Assembly: GCF_009602435.1 (NCBI RefSeq)
Contig: NZ_VZDQ01000023.1
Span: forward strand, 431,168 to 495,167
From: Sediminibacillus terrae
GTDB taxonomy: Bacteria > Bacillota > Bacilli > Bacillales > Amphibacillaceae
Direction: 5' to 3'
DNA length: 64,000 nucleotides
Shown: positions 21,209 to 30,042 of the stretch, in pieces
Numbering within the stretch: the first letter of the stretch is position 1
How the letters are laid out: each line of letters starts with the position of its first letter
The notes under the pieces: generated by a model
Told to the model about the DNA's origin: nothing
The model's database searches: none
What the model saw: only the letters and a program-made list of their open reading frames with translations
Made by a program: the position numbers and the translations under genes

Positions 21209-21217
21209 TGGTATAAT
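21209..21217 (+). promoter_or_regulatory. Extended -10 promoter upstream of crh
   Basis: TGGTATAAT (TGn plus a perfect TATAAT) lies just after the whiA stop. A good -35 box is not visible, as expected for extended -10 promoters. Confidence 0.55.
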
Positions 21218-21247
21218 ATTTTAAAGTTGCGGCGAAGCTTGCAGCTG

Positions 21248-21277
21248 CTCTCTTTACAAAAGAGAGTATTTTTTTAA
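21248..21277 (+). terminator. Terminator-like hairpin in the crh leader
   Basis: CTCTCTT-TACAA-AAGAGAG followed by TATTTTTTT. It lies downstream of the extended -10 element and upstream of crh, so it either ends whiA transcripts or acts as a leader attenuator for crh. Confidence 0.75.
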
Positions 21278-21284
21278 ATATAAA

Positions 21285-21298
21285 TGAAAGCGTTTTCT
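21285..21298 (+). promoter_or_regulatory. Candidate cre (CcpA) site before crh
   Basis: TGAAAGCGTTTTCT matches the cre consensus TGWAANCGNTNWCA at 13 of 14 positions. It ends 16 bases before the crh start and overlaps the region of its Shine-Dalgarno, a position suited to a roadblock type of repression. Confidence 0.6.
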
Positions 21299-21314
21299 TT
21301 AAGGAGGGAACCGA

Positions 21315-21587
21315 GTGAAACAAAAAGAGATGGTGGTGGAGTTGGAAGCAGGTTTACAAGCGCGGCCGGCAGCACAATTCGTTCAAAAGGCAAGTGGCTT
21401 TTCTTCAGCATTGTTTATTGAGAAAGATGGCAAGCGGGTCAATGCCAAAAGTATTATGGGACTTATGAGTCTGGCGATAGCAACGGGAGAGGAAATCATC
21501 CTCATTGCCGAGGGAAGTGATGAAACCGCAGCAATCGATCAGCTTTCGGCATTCATCAATCCCGGCCAAGCGGAACCGACTGTATAA
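21315..21587 (+). CDS. crh: HPr-like catabolite repression protein Crh
   Basis: A 90-residue HPr paralogue. Gln15 (GLQARPAA) replaces the phosphorylatable His15 of HPr, which is the defining feature of Crh and removes it from PTS sugar transport. Ser46 (NAKSIMGLMS) is kept, so HprK can phosphorylate it and P-Ser-Crh can act as a CcpA corepressor. In B. subtilis Crh also interacts with methylglyoxal synthase. The start is GTG with AAGGAGGG 5 bases upstream. The short PGQAEPTV tail extends slightly beyond the usual ~85 residues. Confidence 0.95.
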   Translation: MKQKEMVVELEAGLQARPAAQFVQKASGFSSALFIEKDGKRVNAKSIMGLMSLAIATGEEIILIAEGSDETAAIDQLSAFINPGQAEPTV

Positions 21588-21592
21588 ACAAT

Positions 21593-21627
21593 ACCAGGCC
21601 TTTATAGAGAGGCTTGGTTATTTTTTT
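21593..21627 (+). terminator. Intrinsic terminator after crh
   Basis: ACCAGGCCT pairs with AGGCTTGGT (one GT pair) around an 8-base loop, followed by a T-rich run ending in T7. Confidence 0.88.
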
Positions 21628-21765
21628 GCCCATTTATGATAATCTGCCGTCCCTATTCATAAAGAATAATTTTAATCGATTGAGCAAAATATGGAACGTA
21701 ACAAAGCTACCATACGTATTACGATAATGGTACCGATACAAGGTTTAAGAAAGGTGGGAATACAG

Positions 21766-22356
21766 ATGAAAGGACAAAAGACATGTCCTTGGGCTGAATC
21801 AGGTTCATTGATGAAACAGTACCATGATCAGGAATGGGGAATACCGAGCAAGGATGACACTTATTTATTTGAAATGCTCAATTTAGAAGGCGCGCAAGCC
21901 GGTTTATCCTGGAGCACAATCCTGAACAAACGGGAGGGTTACCGTCAGGCTTTTCATCACTTTGATATCAATCGGTGTGCAGCTATGTCAGATGATGACT
22001 TGGAAAAAATTCTATCAACGGGAGAGGTGGTCCGGCATCGGCTGAAAATTAACGCAGTCCGCAAAAATGCCATGGCAGCACAGCGGGCGGCAAAGGAATT
22101 CGGGAGTTTTTCCGCCTATGTTTGGCAGTTCAGTGATCAAAAACAAATAGTGAATCACTGGGATGAAGCCGGACAAGTTCCTGCCCAAAATGATATGTCG
22201 GTTGTCATCAGCAAAGACATGAAAAAACGGGGCTTTACTTTCGTCGGGCCTGTCATTATTTATTCTTTTTTACAGGCTATAGGAGTTTATGATGATCACC
22301 TCACTACCTGTCCTTGTCATACCGATAACCGCCAACCTGTTTCAGGAAAGGAGTAA
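21766..22356 (+). CDS. tag: DNA-3-methyladenine glycosylase I
   Basis: A 196-residue base-excision enzyme that removes 3-methyladenine from alkylated DNA. The Zn-binding residues of the family are visible: Cys in KTCPWA, His in QYHDQEWG, and the C-terminal His/Cys pair in DDHLTTCPCH. The substrate-contacting Glu is in LEGAQAGLSW. The ATG at 21766 is chosen because AAGGTGGG lies 7 bases upstream and the family starts close to CPWA; an upstream in-frame ATG at 21691 would add an untypical N-terminus. It stands alone between crh and sppA. Confidence 0.92.
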   Translation: MKGQKTCPWAESGSLMKQYHDQEWGIPSKDDTYLFEMLNLEGAQAGLSWSTILNKREGYRQAFHHFDINRCAAMSDDDLEKILSTGEVVRHRLKINAVRKNAMAAQRAAKEFGSFSAYVWQFSDQKQIVNHWDEAGQVPAQNDMSVVISKDMKKRGFTFVGPVIIYSFLQAIGVYDDHLTTCPCHTDNRQPVSGKE

Positions 22357-22437
22357 TCGGCTGCCACTAGATAATCGGCGGCACATACGATACTATTTTA
22401 AAGGGATAACAGAAACAAGCCGACAGAGGAGGATTTA

Positions 22438-23436
22438 ATGATGAATGGAAAACGCTGGCTGGCGCTGCTCATAGCGGCAGGTTTATTTTTAATTTCGATT
22501 GGAGTACAGTTCGCAACCAGTCTGGCATCCACCAATTTCGAGGATGTATTCACGCAGCAGGATGAATTGTTTAATGAAACGGTTATCGAGAGTGGGACAA
22601 GCGGAAGTAAGATCGCCGTACTCCACTTGGAAGGAGTAATTCAAGATACCGGGTCTGGCTCATTACTGAATAACTCAGGCTACAACCACCAAAACTTTTT
22701 GCGAATGCTTGAAAAGGCGGGAGAGGACAAAAGCATCGATGGGATAATTCTCCGTGTGAACACTCCTGGCGGCGGGGTAGTCGAAAGTGCCGAGATCCAT
22801 GACAAAATTGTAGAAATCCAGGAAAGTACAGATAAACCTGTCTATGTATCCATGGGCAATACGGCTGCTTCTGGTGGCTACTACGTGTCTGCCCCTGCCG
22901 ATAAAATTGTGGCCAATGCGGCAACGTTGACAGGATCGATTGGTGTGATTATGGAAAGCATCAACTATGCTGAATTGGCAGAAGAATACGGAATAGATTT
23001 CAATACAATCAAAAGCGGAGAATACAAAGACATCATGTCTGGTTCACGCCCGATGACGGAAGACGAAGAAGCCATTCTTCAGACGATGGTCGATGAGCTG
23101 TATGATGAATTTGTCCAAGTCATTGTCGATGGCCGCGGGATGGAAGAAGCAACGGTCCGTGAGCTGGGAGATGGCCGAGTGTACACTGGCAAGCAAGCCC
23201 TGGATAACAAGTTGATTGATGGGCTTGGCACGCTGGATGACACGATAGCGATGATGGAAGAGGAGAATGAATTGGGAGAAGCGCAAGTTATTCAGTATAA
23301 AACCGGCTTCCATTTTGACCAGCTACTTGGAATGACTGCGCAAAACTTCTTCGGTCCGGACATGAAATTGGCTGGCCTTCAGGAATTGATCAGGGAGTCA
23401 GATGCTCCGCGGGCCATGTATCTGTATTCAAGGTAG
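22438..23436 (+). CDS. sppA: Signal peptide peptidase SppA
   Basis: A 332-residue membrane-anchored serine protease of the short Gram-positive type. One N-terminal membrane segment (about residues 7-25) is followed by the extracytoplasmic catalytic domain. The Ser-Lys dyad is Ser145 (GNTAASGGYYV) and Lys197 (SGEYKDIMSG), close to Ser147/Lys199 of B. subtilis SppA. It degrades signal-peptide remnants and in Bacillus also helps resist antimicrobial peptides. GAGGAGG precedes two adjacent ATG codons. yteJ follows after 12 bases, as in B. subtilis. Confidence 0.95.
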   Translation: MMNGKRWLALLIAAGLFLISIGVQFATSLASTNFEDVFTQQDELFNETVIESGTSGSKIAVLHLEGVIQDTGSGSLLNNSGYNHQNFLRMLEKAGEDKSIDGIILRVNTPGGGVVESAEIHDKIVEIQESTDKPVYVSMGNTAASGGYYVSAPADKIVANAATLTGSIGVIMESINYAELAEEYGIDFNTIKSGEYKDIMSGSRPMTEDEEAILQTMVDELYDEFVQVIVDGRGMEEATVRELGDGRVYTGKQALDNKLIDGLGTLDDTIAMMEEENELGEAQVIQYKTGFHFDQLLGMTAQNFFGPDMKLAGLQELIRESDAPRAMYLYSR

Positions 23437-23448
23437 GGGGTGCTGTAG

Positions 23449-23931
23449 ATGAGCAATCATGATCAAGAAAACTGGCAAACGGTTGAACATTCAACAAATG
23501 ACTTGAGGAAAAGACGTTATGCTGGATTTTGGATGAGGTTTTGGGCGTACATAACGGACTTGCTCGTGGTATTTAGTGTCAATGGTATCCTGCTTAGTCC
23601 GTTTCATTTTATCAATGACGGCCAGCAACTTGATATTGGTTTTTGGACGGTGACAGGGATACTGGGCTCGATTGTTTTTTATGTGTATTTTTTGTTGATG
23701 ACCAAATTCTTTGGCCAGACGCTTGGAAAGATGCTGTTTGGTCTTCGGGTGGTCCGGGAAGATGATAGTTCGTTGACCTGGAGTGATTTGTTGTTTCGTG
23801 AGGTGGTGGGAAGATTTATCCATAGAGTCTTGTTTTTCACTCCTGTGCTCTATGCGGTTGTGGCCTTCACGGATCAAAAGCAAGGAGTGCACGACCTGTT
23901 CGCGAGCACCCGTGTCATCCATACGGAATAA
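23449..23931 (+). CDS. yteJ: RDD-domain membrane protein YteJ
   Basis: A 160-residue protein with an N-terminal RDD-type start (RRYAGFWMRFWAYITDLLV, with the Arg and Asp of the motif) and three hydrophobic segments near residues 35-52, 65-88 and 128-145. FGQTLGKMLFGLRVVRED matches the second conserved part of the family. RDD proteins are small membrane proteins of largely unknown role. In B. subtilis the partner gene sppA is co-expressed and YteJ is thought to limit SppA activity. Confidence 0.85.
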   Translation: MSNHDQENWQTVEHSTNDLRKRRYAGFWMRFWAYITDLLVVFSVNGILLSPFHFINDGQQLDIGFWTVTGILGSIVFYVYFLLMTKFFGQTLGKMLFGLRVVREDDSSLTWSDLLFREVVGRFIHRVLFFTPVLYAVVAFTDQKQGVHDLFASTRVIHTE

Positions 23932-23936
23932 CTTTC

Positions 23937-23975
23937 GGCAGGCTGTCTCGGTTATAAGGCAGCCTGCCAATTTTA
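23937..23975 (+). terminator. Probable terminator after yteJ
   Basis: GGCAGGCTG and CAGCCTGCC form a 9 bp stem with a 14-base loop; the following AATTTTAA run is short. Confidence 0.6.
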
Positions 23976-24471
23976 ATGAATCGTCTCGAACTATCGCCTT
24001 GGTGGAAAGGGAAGAAGAAACTTCAAAAACGGCATGCTATGTTAACGAAGTGAAAGCATGGTGAAGGTGTGGAGTTAAAACTCAACTTGTTAAGAAGGCA
24101 GTATTATCATTGATAAATATATTTGCAAAAAAAATTTAAAGATTCCTATCGCAGCTGTGTTGCTTTTCAAGCTTTACAGATTGAGGGAACTGCGAATTAA
24201 TTCTTTCATTCTGAAATAGATAAGGATAAAATGTCGCTGCAGCAGAACACTTCGTTTCATGGTAACGGCCACAGTCAGGGTTCTACTGGAATATCCTTCT
24301 TTGCACCCTTGGGTCGAGGAAGTTCACCAGCCGCCCGCGGAAAGCGTAAGATATTTCCTTAGCGCTGGACAACATCCCTTTCATTCAAGGCACCAAGTAT
24401 TTCAATAAAGATTATTACGTAGATTGTATTTTTTTATGAAAGAACTACGAAAAATAACCGATTAAAAAGAA
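23976..24471. other. Non-coding gap between yteJ and clpP
   Basis: About 500 bases without a supportable gene. The only recognisable content is the inverted repeat copy at 24303-24360; the rest is AT-rich and without an open frame that has a ribosome binding site. Confidence 0.6.
24303..24360 (-). repeat. Palindromic interspersed repeat, copy 2 (diverged, partial)
   Basis: Read on the minus strand this segment aligns with the first half of the 15184 element: the shared blocks are GGAAATATCT, CGCTTTCCGCGGG and TTCCTCGA/CTCCTCGA with scattered changes. The second half of the palindrome is degraded. Confidence 0.55.
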
Positions 24472-24517
24472 AAAACCGGACGATAATCCTCAAGATTTCG
24501 GATTATCGTCCGGTTTT
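24472..24517 (-). terminator. Intrinsic terminator after clpP
   Basis: A perfect 18 bp stem (AAAACCGGACGATAATCC with its complement, 10-base loop) followed on the minus strand by a T-rich stretch. Confidence 0.95.
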
Positions 24518-24565
24518 CGTTTTGGGCACTATGTTTTTGTCCCAGTCTTTTGATTTCCCTGTTTA

Positions 24566-25153
24566 TTAGTCAGGCTTTTTTTCCATTACTTTGTCGATCA
24601 GACCGTATTCAACAGCCTTGGAAGCTTCCATGAAGTTATCACGGTCTGTATCGCGCTCGATCACTTCCAACGGTTGACCAGTACGCTCAGAAAGAATGTG
24701 GTTCAGCTTACTGCGCATTTCAATAATTCTTCTTGCATGAATTTCGATATCCGCTGCCTGACCTTGCGTACCGCCAAGCGGCTGGTGGATCATGACTTCA
24801 CTGTTAGGAAGCGCATAACGCTTGCCTGGTTCACCTGCTGCAAGAAGGAAGGCGCCCATAGAAGCTGCCATCCCGATGCAAATGGTGGAAACGTTCGGTT
24901 TGATGAACTGCATGGTATCATAAATTGCCATGCCGGCCGTGATCGAACCACCTGGCGAATTGATGTAGAGCGAAATATCTTTATCCGGATCTTCAGCAGC
25001 AAGGAAAAGCAGCTGTGCGACGATTGTATTGGAAACATTGTCATCGATTCCGCTTCCCAGCATGATAATGCGGTCTTTTAACAGACGGGAATAAATATCA
25101 TATGCACGTTCTCCGCGGTTTGTTTGTTCAATAACTGTAGGAATTAAATTCAT
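24566..25153 (-). CDS. clpP: ATP-dependent Clp protease proteolytic subunit
   Basis: A 195-residue serine peptidase forming the double-heptamer chamber used with ClpX, ClpC and ClpE. The catalytic triad is Ser98 (GMAASMGAF), His123 (MIHQPLGG) and Asp172 (RDTDRDNFM). It handles general protein quality control and regulated proteolysis in the cytoplasm. AAAGGAGGAACT lies just before the ATG. A CtsR operator overlaps its promoter. It is monocistronic. Confidence 0.97.
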   Translation of the reverse strand: MNLIPTVIEQTNRGERAYDIYSRLLKDRIIMLGSGIDDNVSNTIVAQLLFLAAEDPDKDISLYINSPGGSITAGMAIYDTMQFIKPNVSTICIGMAASMGAFLLAAGEPGKRYALPNSEVMIHQPLGGTQGQAADIEIHARRIIEMRSKLNHILSERTGQPLEVIERDTDRDNFMEASKAVEYGLIDKVMEKKPD

Positions 25154-25213
25154 TGGATAGTTCCTCCTTTTTTAGTTCTTTCATCCTTATGATGAATGAC
25201 TAATTTCATCTTA

Positions 25214-25238
25214 CTCCAATAGGTCAATAAAGGTCAAA
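25214..25238 (-). promoter_or_regulatory. clpP promoter with CtsR operator
   Basis: On the plus strand GGTCAATAAAGGTCAAA (25222-25238) matches the CtsR heptad repeat RGTCAAA-NAN-RGTCAAA with one mismatch. Read on the minus strand, the TTGACC of one repeat serves as -35, and TAAGAT follows after 18 bases as -10 (about 25208-25213). CtsR would block this promoter until heat or protein stress. Confidence 0.85.
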
Positions 25239-25269
25239 CAAAAAACACTTTGCATATGTAAGAAGTGTT
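25238..25269 (-). terminator. Terminator after the response regulator gene
   Basis: On the minus strand AACACTT and AAGTGTT enclose a 12-base loop and are followed by TTTTTG. It separates the two-component operon from the clpP promoter. Confidence 0.7.
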
Positions 25270-25379
25270 CGACCTTTTTTGCCGGTCGGAAAAACCGGAT
25301 TATCGCCGTTCACAGTAAGAATTTAATCTATAACCATCGTTCCCTGATTTCTGATAAATAAACTTAACAAGTCGGCTGT

Positions 25380-25982
25380 TTACGTTATTTTATATTTGTT
25401 TTTCGGCCTTCCCTTGCTGCCATATTGGGACAAGACCGTGATTTCCCCTCGTTCGGCCAGATAATTCAGGTAACGGTGTACCGTTTGATAGGCAACAGGC
25501 AAACTTGCTTGTATTTCAGATATCGTCAACGGCCGTTCTTGCTGGTAAAGAAAATGTTTTATTGTCCGCAATGTTTCTGCTTTGATGCCTTTTTCTACAA
25601 AAACATCTTTTTGTCCCGCTGTCAATTTGCCGACTTTCATGTTGAGGCGTATCCTCGATAGGAGGTCAGGGGCTTTTATGGGCTTTAAAGCAAAATCCGT
25701 TGCACCTGCCTGCAGAAATTGCTCGGCAATTTCATGGCGTTCGTCGACCGTCAAGATGATGATCGGGACCGAAGCATTCATTCCACGGATGGTTTTGGTC
25801 GTTTTCAGTCCGTCCCAGTCCGGCATATGGTAATCAATCAGAACCACGGAAGGGGACACTTTTCGAAACAATTCCACACCCGCTTTTCCCGTAGACGCTT
25901 CACATGCCTCCCAATCAGCAAACGAACAGATTTCTTTGATGGTAAAACGAATATCTTCATTATCATCGATGATCAATATCAT
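25380..25982 (-). CDS. Response regulator with C-terminal winged helix
   Basis: A 200-residue regulator. The receiver domain spans residues 1-120: acidic pocket DD at 6-7, phosphoacceptor Asp50 in VLIDYHMPDWDG, and a Lys in FALKPIKAPD. The DNA-binding part (about 140-198) has TISEIQASLPVAYQTVHRYL, resembling the helix-turn-helix of CitB/DctR-type regulators. The ATG at 25982 is chosen because AAGGAGG lies 9 bases upstream and the receiver then starts at residue 2; an in-frame ATG at 26090 lies inside the kinase gene. It overlaps the kinase by 20 bases, so translation is coupled. Confidence 0.9.
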   Translation of the reverse strand: MILIIDDNEDIRFTIKEICSFADWEACEASTGKAGVELFRKVSPSVVLIDYHMPDWDGLKTTKTIRGMNASVPIIILTVDERHEIAEQFLQAGATDFALKPIKAPDLLSRIRLNMKVGKLTAGQKDVFVEKGIKAETLRTIKHFLYQQERPLTISEIQASLPVAYQTVHRYLNYLAERGEITVLSQYGSKGRPKNKYKIT

Positions 25983-27351
25983 AAAAGGCGCCTCCTTGAC
26001 CGGAAGACACCGGCAGGTAAATATCCATTTGTGTATGACTGCCGGGGGTACTTGAAACGAAGATGGTACCCTGGTGATTCTCGACAACACGTTTCACGAA
26101 GGACAAGCCGAGACCGGACGAGTCTTTCGTGCTAAAACCTTCCTTCCATATTTCCTGCATAAGTTCCTCCTTTATTCCTGGACCATTGTCTCTTATTTGA
26201 AACCGTACCGTATCATTCACTTTTTTGACATCGATCTGGATAAATCCTGCTTTTCCTTCAAAAGAAATAATCGCATTTTCCAGCAGATTGGCAATGGCTC
26301 TGGCAAAACGGATTTTATTGACATGGATATAGGGTAGGTTTTCCTGCACTTCCATTTCGAGACGGATTTTTTGATCGTCCAGCACTAAATGGCTGATCAC
26401 ATAACGTAGAAATTCGTCTACATCAATCTCTTTTTTCGTGTTCTCATAGAGGATTTCCGAAATCATTTCATTCATTTTATCAATGGAATGATCGACCCGG
26501 GTTAGATAGTCCTGCAGTTTCTTGTCTTCTGTTTTTTCATATTTCATCGCAATCAGGGAGATCAGTCCCCGCACTGTCACTAATGGTGTTTTCAAGTCAT
26601 GGACCAGTGAATGGATTTCCTCGTAGACCTTTGATTCTGTTAGCGCAAACCGGGTTTCCTTGAGTTCCTTCTCTTGTACTTGGAACCTTTTCAGGGTGGT
26701 GATTTGGATGTTGAATAAATGGACCAGCAGGGCAAAGATAACGGCAATGAGAAAAAAAATGGCGAACAGAACAAAGTAAAGCGCTGTAAATAATTGATCC
26801 TCGGTGATGAAGCTATCGGCTGTTTTCAAACTGATCGCTAAATCATCTGCTCCGAAGCTCCATTGCGAAAGCAGCGGAATCAAATTTAAACATTGCATGG
26901 CAGTGATCAAAAAAAACAAAATGACTGCAAACGTTAAATAATAATATCTTTGTTTGGTGATATAGGAATTCAAAGCCAACAGCAGACCCAATGAGAAAAA
27001 GTGCGGTGCATAGGAGGACGATTCTCCATAAAACTCATTGATCAAAAAGACGGCTGTTAAGGTGGCACTGATAAAAAGGAATGAAAATGCAATGCTGTCT
27101 GTATTTTTGGTTAAGGCACTGACAATTAGCAACGTACTGAAATAAATCAAAAAATAAAGAAGTGCATTTCTGGATATGTAGGCGAACGATGCTATCAGCA
27201 ATTGTCCACTATCCATGATTTCCATGCTTTCCTGCAGTCTGTCGATGATGAAGGAAACCCATTCAGCCGACAGACTAGGGAAAAACAGCCCATAGGTTAA
27301 TAAAAAAAACCCAATCAGCCCTGGAATGGTATTATTCTTGTAATCTGCCAT
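25963..27351 (-). CDS. Sensor histidine kinase with multi-pass membrane domain
   Basis: A 462-residue kinase. The N-terminal ~215 residues hold about six membrane segments (near 8-25, 52-80, 86-105, 118-130, 137-157 and 186-212) with little extracellular sequence, so the signal may be in or at the membrane or come from a partner. His251 (VHDLKTPL) is the phosphorylated residue. The ATPase has an N box (NLLENAI), DNGPGI and a GLGLSF G2 box. It lies between a secreted protein gene and its response regulator. Confidence 0.92.
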   Translation of the reverse strand: MADYKNNTIPGLIGFFLLTYGLFFPSLSAEWVSFIIDRLQESMEIMDSGQLLIASFAYISRNALLYFLIYFSTLLIVSALTKNTDSIAFSFLFISATLTAVFLINEFYGESSSYAPHFFSLGLLLALNSYITKQRYYYLTFAVILFFLITAMQCLNLIPLLSQWSFGADDLAISLKTADSFITEDQLFTALYFVLFAIFFLIAVIFALLVHLFNIQITTLKRFQVQEKELKETRFALTESKVYEEIHSLVHDLKTPLVTVRGLISLIAMKYEKTEDKKLQDYLTRVDHSIDKMNEMISEILYENTKKEIDVDEFLRYVISHLVLDDQKIRLEMEVQENLPYIHVNKIRFARAIANLLENAIISFEGKAGFIQIDVKKVNDTVRFQIRDNGPGIKEELMQEIWKEGFSTKDSSGLGLSFVKRVVENHQGTIFVSSTPGSHTQMDIYLPVSSGQGGAFYDIDHR

Positions 27352-27371
27352 GTTTCCCCCTTCCCTCTCCG

Positions 27372-27965
27372 CTAGCGGAATGCCGAATTCAACGGGGTAT
27401 GAAGGTCTTCCAAATCCTGTACGAGAGTAACAGGGACATTGGCGGCATCCATTGATTCGATGATTTTTGTCGAACTGCTGATTGACTTCAGACCTAGAAA
27501 ATAATCAGCATACGGAGCGGTGGTTTCTATCAACTCTACGGTTTGATTATCCTGTCGTTTGGTTCCCGCGACATGCAGGATGATTACCGGCACTTCTCTT
27601 AATTCTGCTTCATTAAGCAACTGCTTGATCCTGTCCGATTCCTCTGTAAATGTCTTGTTTCGGTATTGCAGCCCATAGGGACTATTACCGACAATGATGA
27701 CTAGCGTCCGGTAATCATAAAGGTCAGATGCCAAGGCACGTGGCCGGTAATCTCCTTCTAAGTGTAAATCCTCAGCCATTTTGGCTAGCAGAAGATTTTC
27801 GGGTGCTTGCCCGGCAGAAGTGAATAAAATGGTTTCTTCTCCGATCGGTGCTGGCAAATTCGGATATGAGTTGATGGAAGCTGCGGAATCCGGGCGTGCG
27901 AACGGTGAGGCTGCCAGCAAAAGGCCCGCGAGAAAGCAACCGATGACAGCGCTTGATTTTTTCAT
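27372..27965 (-). CDS. Secreted DUF6305-like protein of a two-component operon
   Basis: A 197-residue protein with a signal peptide (basic MKK, hydrophobic core to about residue 22). It has no lipobox Cys, so it is probably secreted or anchored by the uncleaved segment. The start of the mature part, ILFTSAGQAPENLLLAKMA, and the later VIIVGNSPYGLQYRN resemble the DUF6305 domain. No catalytic residues can be named. The ATG at 27965 has GGAGGTACAGAC upstream. It ends 20 bases before the kinase, suggesting it is the sensing or accessory partner of that kinase. This is an inference from context. Confidence 0.7.
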   Translation of the reverse strand: MKKSSAVIGCFLAGLLLAASPFARPDSAASINSYPNLPAPIGEETILFTSAGQAPENLLLAKMAEDLHLEGDYRPRALASDLYDYRTLVIIVGNSPYGLQYRNKTFTEESDRIKQLLNEAELREVPVIILHVAGTKRQDNQTVELIETTAPYADYFLGLKSISSSTKIIESMDAANVPVTLVQDLEDLHTPLNSAFR

Positions 27966-27992
27966 GTCTGTACCTCCAATTTTCATCCAAAC

Positions 27993-28020
27993 AAGGTAAA
28001 GCCACTCCAGGCTTTACCTT
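27993..28020 (-). terminator. Terminator after the opp operon
   Basis: A perfect 11 bp stem (AAGGTAAAGCC with complement, 6-base loop). On the minus strand it follows oppC and precedes the secreted-protein gene; the T-rich tail is short (TTGTTTGG), so some read-through into the two-component genes is possible. Confidence 0.7.
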
Positions 28021-28102
28021 TAGTTTACACGATTTTCTGATTTGATGGGCAGCGAACTTGCGGGACCTCGTCCTGCAGTTTATGGCCGCAACCGTACCAT
28101 TC

Positions 28103-29017
28103 TTATTGTTTAAGCCGTGGATCCAATGCATCACGCAAACCGTCGCCGAATAAGTTGAAGCCTAAAACGACCAGGAAAATGGCCAATCCAGGGAATGCGA
28201 CAACCCATGGAGCGGTCTGCAATGCAGCCCTCCCGTCACTCAACATGGCGCCCCATTCTGGGGAAGGAGGCTGTGCACCAAGTCCAAGAAAACTAAGCCC
28301 GGCAGCATCCAGAATGGCCGTCCCGATGCTGAGCGTGGCTTGGACGATGATCGGTGCGAGACAGTTCGGCAAAACATGCTGGAACAGGATCCGGTTGTTT
28401 TTAGCCCCAATCGCTCTCGCTGCTTCAATGTATTCCGTTTCTTTCACGGATAAAACGGTGGAACGGACAATCCTGGCAAATTGGGGAACACCTACAATTC
28501 CGATGGCAATCATCGCATTTGTCAAGCTTGCCCCCAGGACTGCGACCAATGCAATGGCCAGCAGGATACTCGGAAACGCCATCAGGATGTCGATCACGCG
28601 CATGATGACCTGGTCCACCCATCGGCCGAAATATCCGGCAATGCCGCCGAGCAGAATCCCGATAACCGCGGATATTCCGACGGCAATCAAACCGATTTGG
28701 ATGGAAATCCGCGTGCCATATACAATCCGACTGTAAATATCTCTTCCCAGCTCATCCGTTCCGAGCCAGTGATCGCCGGAAGGAGCGAGGTAGCGGTCAA
28801 GCAATTGTTGATCTGTCGGATCGTGGGTAGCCACAACGGGGGCCATTGCTGCCACGACGAGTAAAAGCAAAATGATAAGCAGGCCGATAAAGGAAGTCTT
28901 GCTTCTTATCAATCTGCTAAAAGCATCGAGCCACAGACTTGAAGACTTGGCTGTTGCCGCTTTTTCCCGCTCTGGCACTCCCGGTGGGGTCGGTGTGGTT
29001 TGTGGTATTGCTGCCAT
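28103..29017 (-). CDS. oppC: Oligopeptide/dipeptide ABC transporter permease, OppC/DppC
   Basis: A 304-residue inner permease with six membrane segments. The family EAA loop is in YIEAARAIGAKNNRILFQHV, and the N-terminal cytoplasmic tail leads into the first helix near residue 40 (FIGLLIILLLLVVAAMAPVV). It pairs with OppB to form the channel. The ATG at 29017 is chosen over a GTG at 29029 because AAAGGATGTGA, nearly the full anti-Shine-Dalgarno match, ends 8 bases before it. It is the last gene of the oppDFABC unit. Confidence 0.88.
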   Translation of the reverse strand: MAAIPQTTPTPPGVPEREKAATAKSSSLWLDAFSRLIRSKTSFIGLLIILLLLVVAAMAPVVATHDPTDQQLLDRYLAPSGDHWLGTDELGRDIYSRIVYGTRISIQIGLIAVGISAVIGILLGGIAGYFGRWVDQVIMRVIDILMAFPSILLAIALVAVLGASLTNAMIAIGIVGVPQFARIVRSTVLSVKETEYIEAARAIGAKNNRILFQHVLPNCLAPIIVQATLSIGTAILDAAGLSFLGLGAQPPSPEWGAMLSDGRAALQTAPWVVAFPGLAIFLVVLGFNLFGDGLRDALDPRLKQ

Positions 29018-29037
29018 TCTATCATTCACATCCTTTC

Positions 29038-30042
29038 TTAATCGTAACTGATCCGAGGATCAAAGTATTTGTACAACACATCGGTAATCAGATTAACCAG
29101 CACAAAAATAACAGCGATAATGAGTATGGAGCTTTGCACAACAGGATAGTCCCTTCCCATGACTGCCAGATAGACATAGCGTCCGATTCCTGGCCAGGAA
29201 AAAATGGTCTCGGTCAGTACTGCTCCGCCGAGAAGGAGGCCGAATTGCAGCCCGATGACGGTAAGTACCGGAAGAAACGCATTTTTCAGCGCATGCTGGA
29301 AAACGATCAGGTGACGGGCGAGGCCCTTGGCGCTTGCCGTTCGTATGTAATCCTGTTTCATGACTTCCAGCATACTGGACCGTGTCATCCTTGCGATGAT
29401 TGCCATCGGTATGGTTCCAAGTGCGATTCCCGGCATCAGCAAATGGGAAAACACATCTTTAAATGCTGCCCAGTTGCCGGTAAGCAAACTATCCAGCAAA
29501 TAGAAATTGGTGATGGTATGAAGTTCGATGTCGTTCGAAATCCTGCCCGAGGCAGGCAATATATTCAGTTTGACGGAGAACAGCCAAATCATCATCAACC
29601 CAAGCCAGAAAATCGGGAGAGACACACCGAACAACGCTCCGCTCATACTAAGATTGTCGAACCAGGAGTACTGTTTGACTGCGGCGATCACCCCTGCCAA
29701 TATCCCGACGACCATCGCCAATATCATGGCAAAAACCGTTAATTCTACTGTGGCAGGAAGTCTGCTCGCAATTTCGATGCTTATTTCTTCTTGGGACTTT
29801 ACCGATTCACCTAAATCCCCTTGAAGGATTTTTCCTACAAAACGGCCATATTGGACGACATAAGGATCATTCAATCCCAGTTCCTCCCTGAGCTGTTCCA
29901 GCTGGGATTCTGTCGATTTCTCACCAAGCATGCTCCTTGCCGGATCGCCTGGTATCAAATGGATCAGCGAGAAGGTCAGAATCGAAACCCCGAGAAGTAC
30001 CGGGATCAGCATGACCAGTCTTCGCAAAATATATTTAAGCAT
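29038..30042 (-). CDS. oppB: Oligopeptide/dipeptide ABC transporter permease, OppB/DppB
   Basis: A 334-residue permease typical of the OppB/DppB group. The first membrane helix is at residues 8-30 (LVMLIPVLLGVSILTFSLIHLIPGDP). A large extracytoplasmic segment follows, and the EAA loop is in DYIRTASAKGLARHLIVFQH. The ATG at 30042 has AAAGGAGG 7 bases upstream; a GTG directly before it is less well spaced. Two permeases, two ATPases and one binding protein make a complete importer. Confidence 0.9.
   Translation of the reverse strand: MLKYILRRLVMLIPVLLGVSILTFSLIHLIPGDPARSMLGEKSTESQLEQLREELGLNDPYVVQYGRFVGKILQGDLGESVKSQEEISIEIASRLPATVELTVFAMILAMVVGILAGVIAAVKQYSWFDNLSMSGALFGVSLPIFWLGLMMIWLFSVKLNILPASGRISNDIELHTITNFYLLDSLLTGNWAAFKDVFSHLLMPGIALGTIPMAIIARMTRSSMLEVMKQDYIRTASAKGLARHLIVFQHALKNAFLPVLTVIGLQFGLLLGGAVLTETIFSWPGIGRYVYLAVMGRDYPVVQSSILIIAVIFVLVNLITDVLYKYFDPRISYD

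Noticed and set aside
24241..24300. Possible second half of the palindromic repeat next to copy 2
   Set aside because: The region is too diverged from 15232-15280 to align with confidence, so only the first half is annotated.
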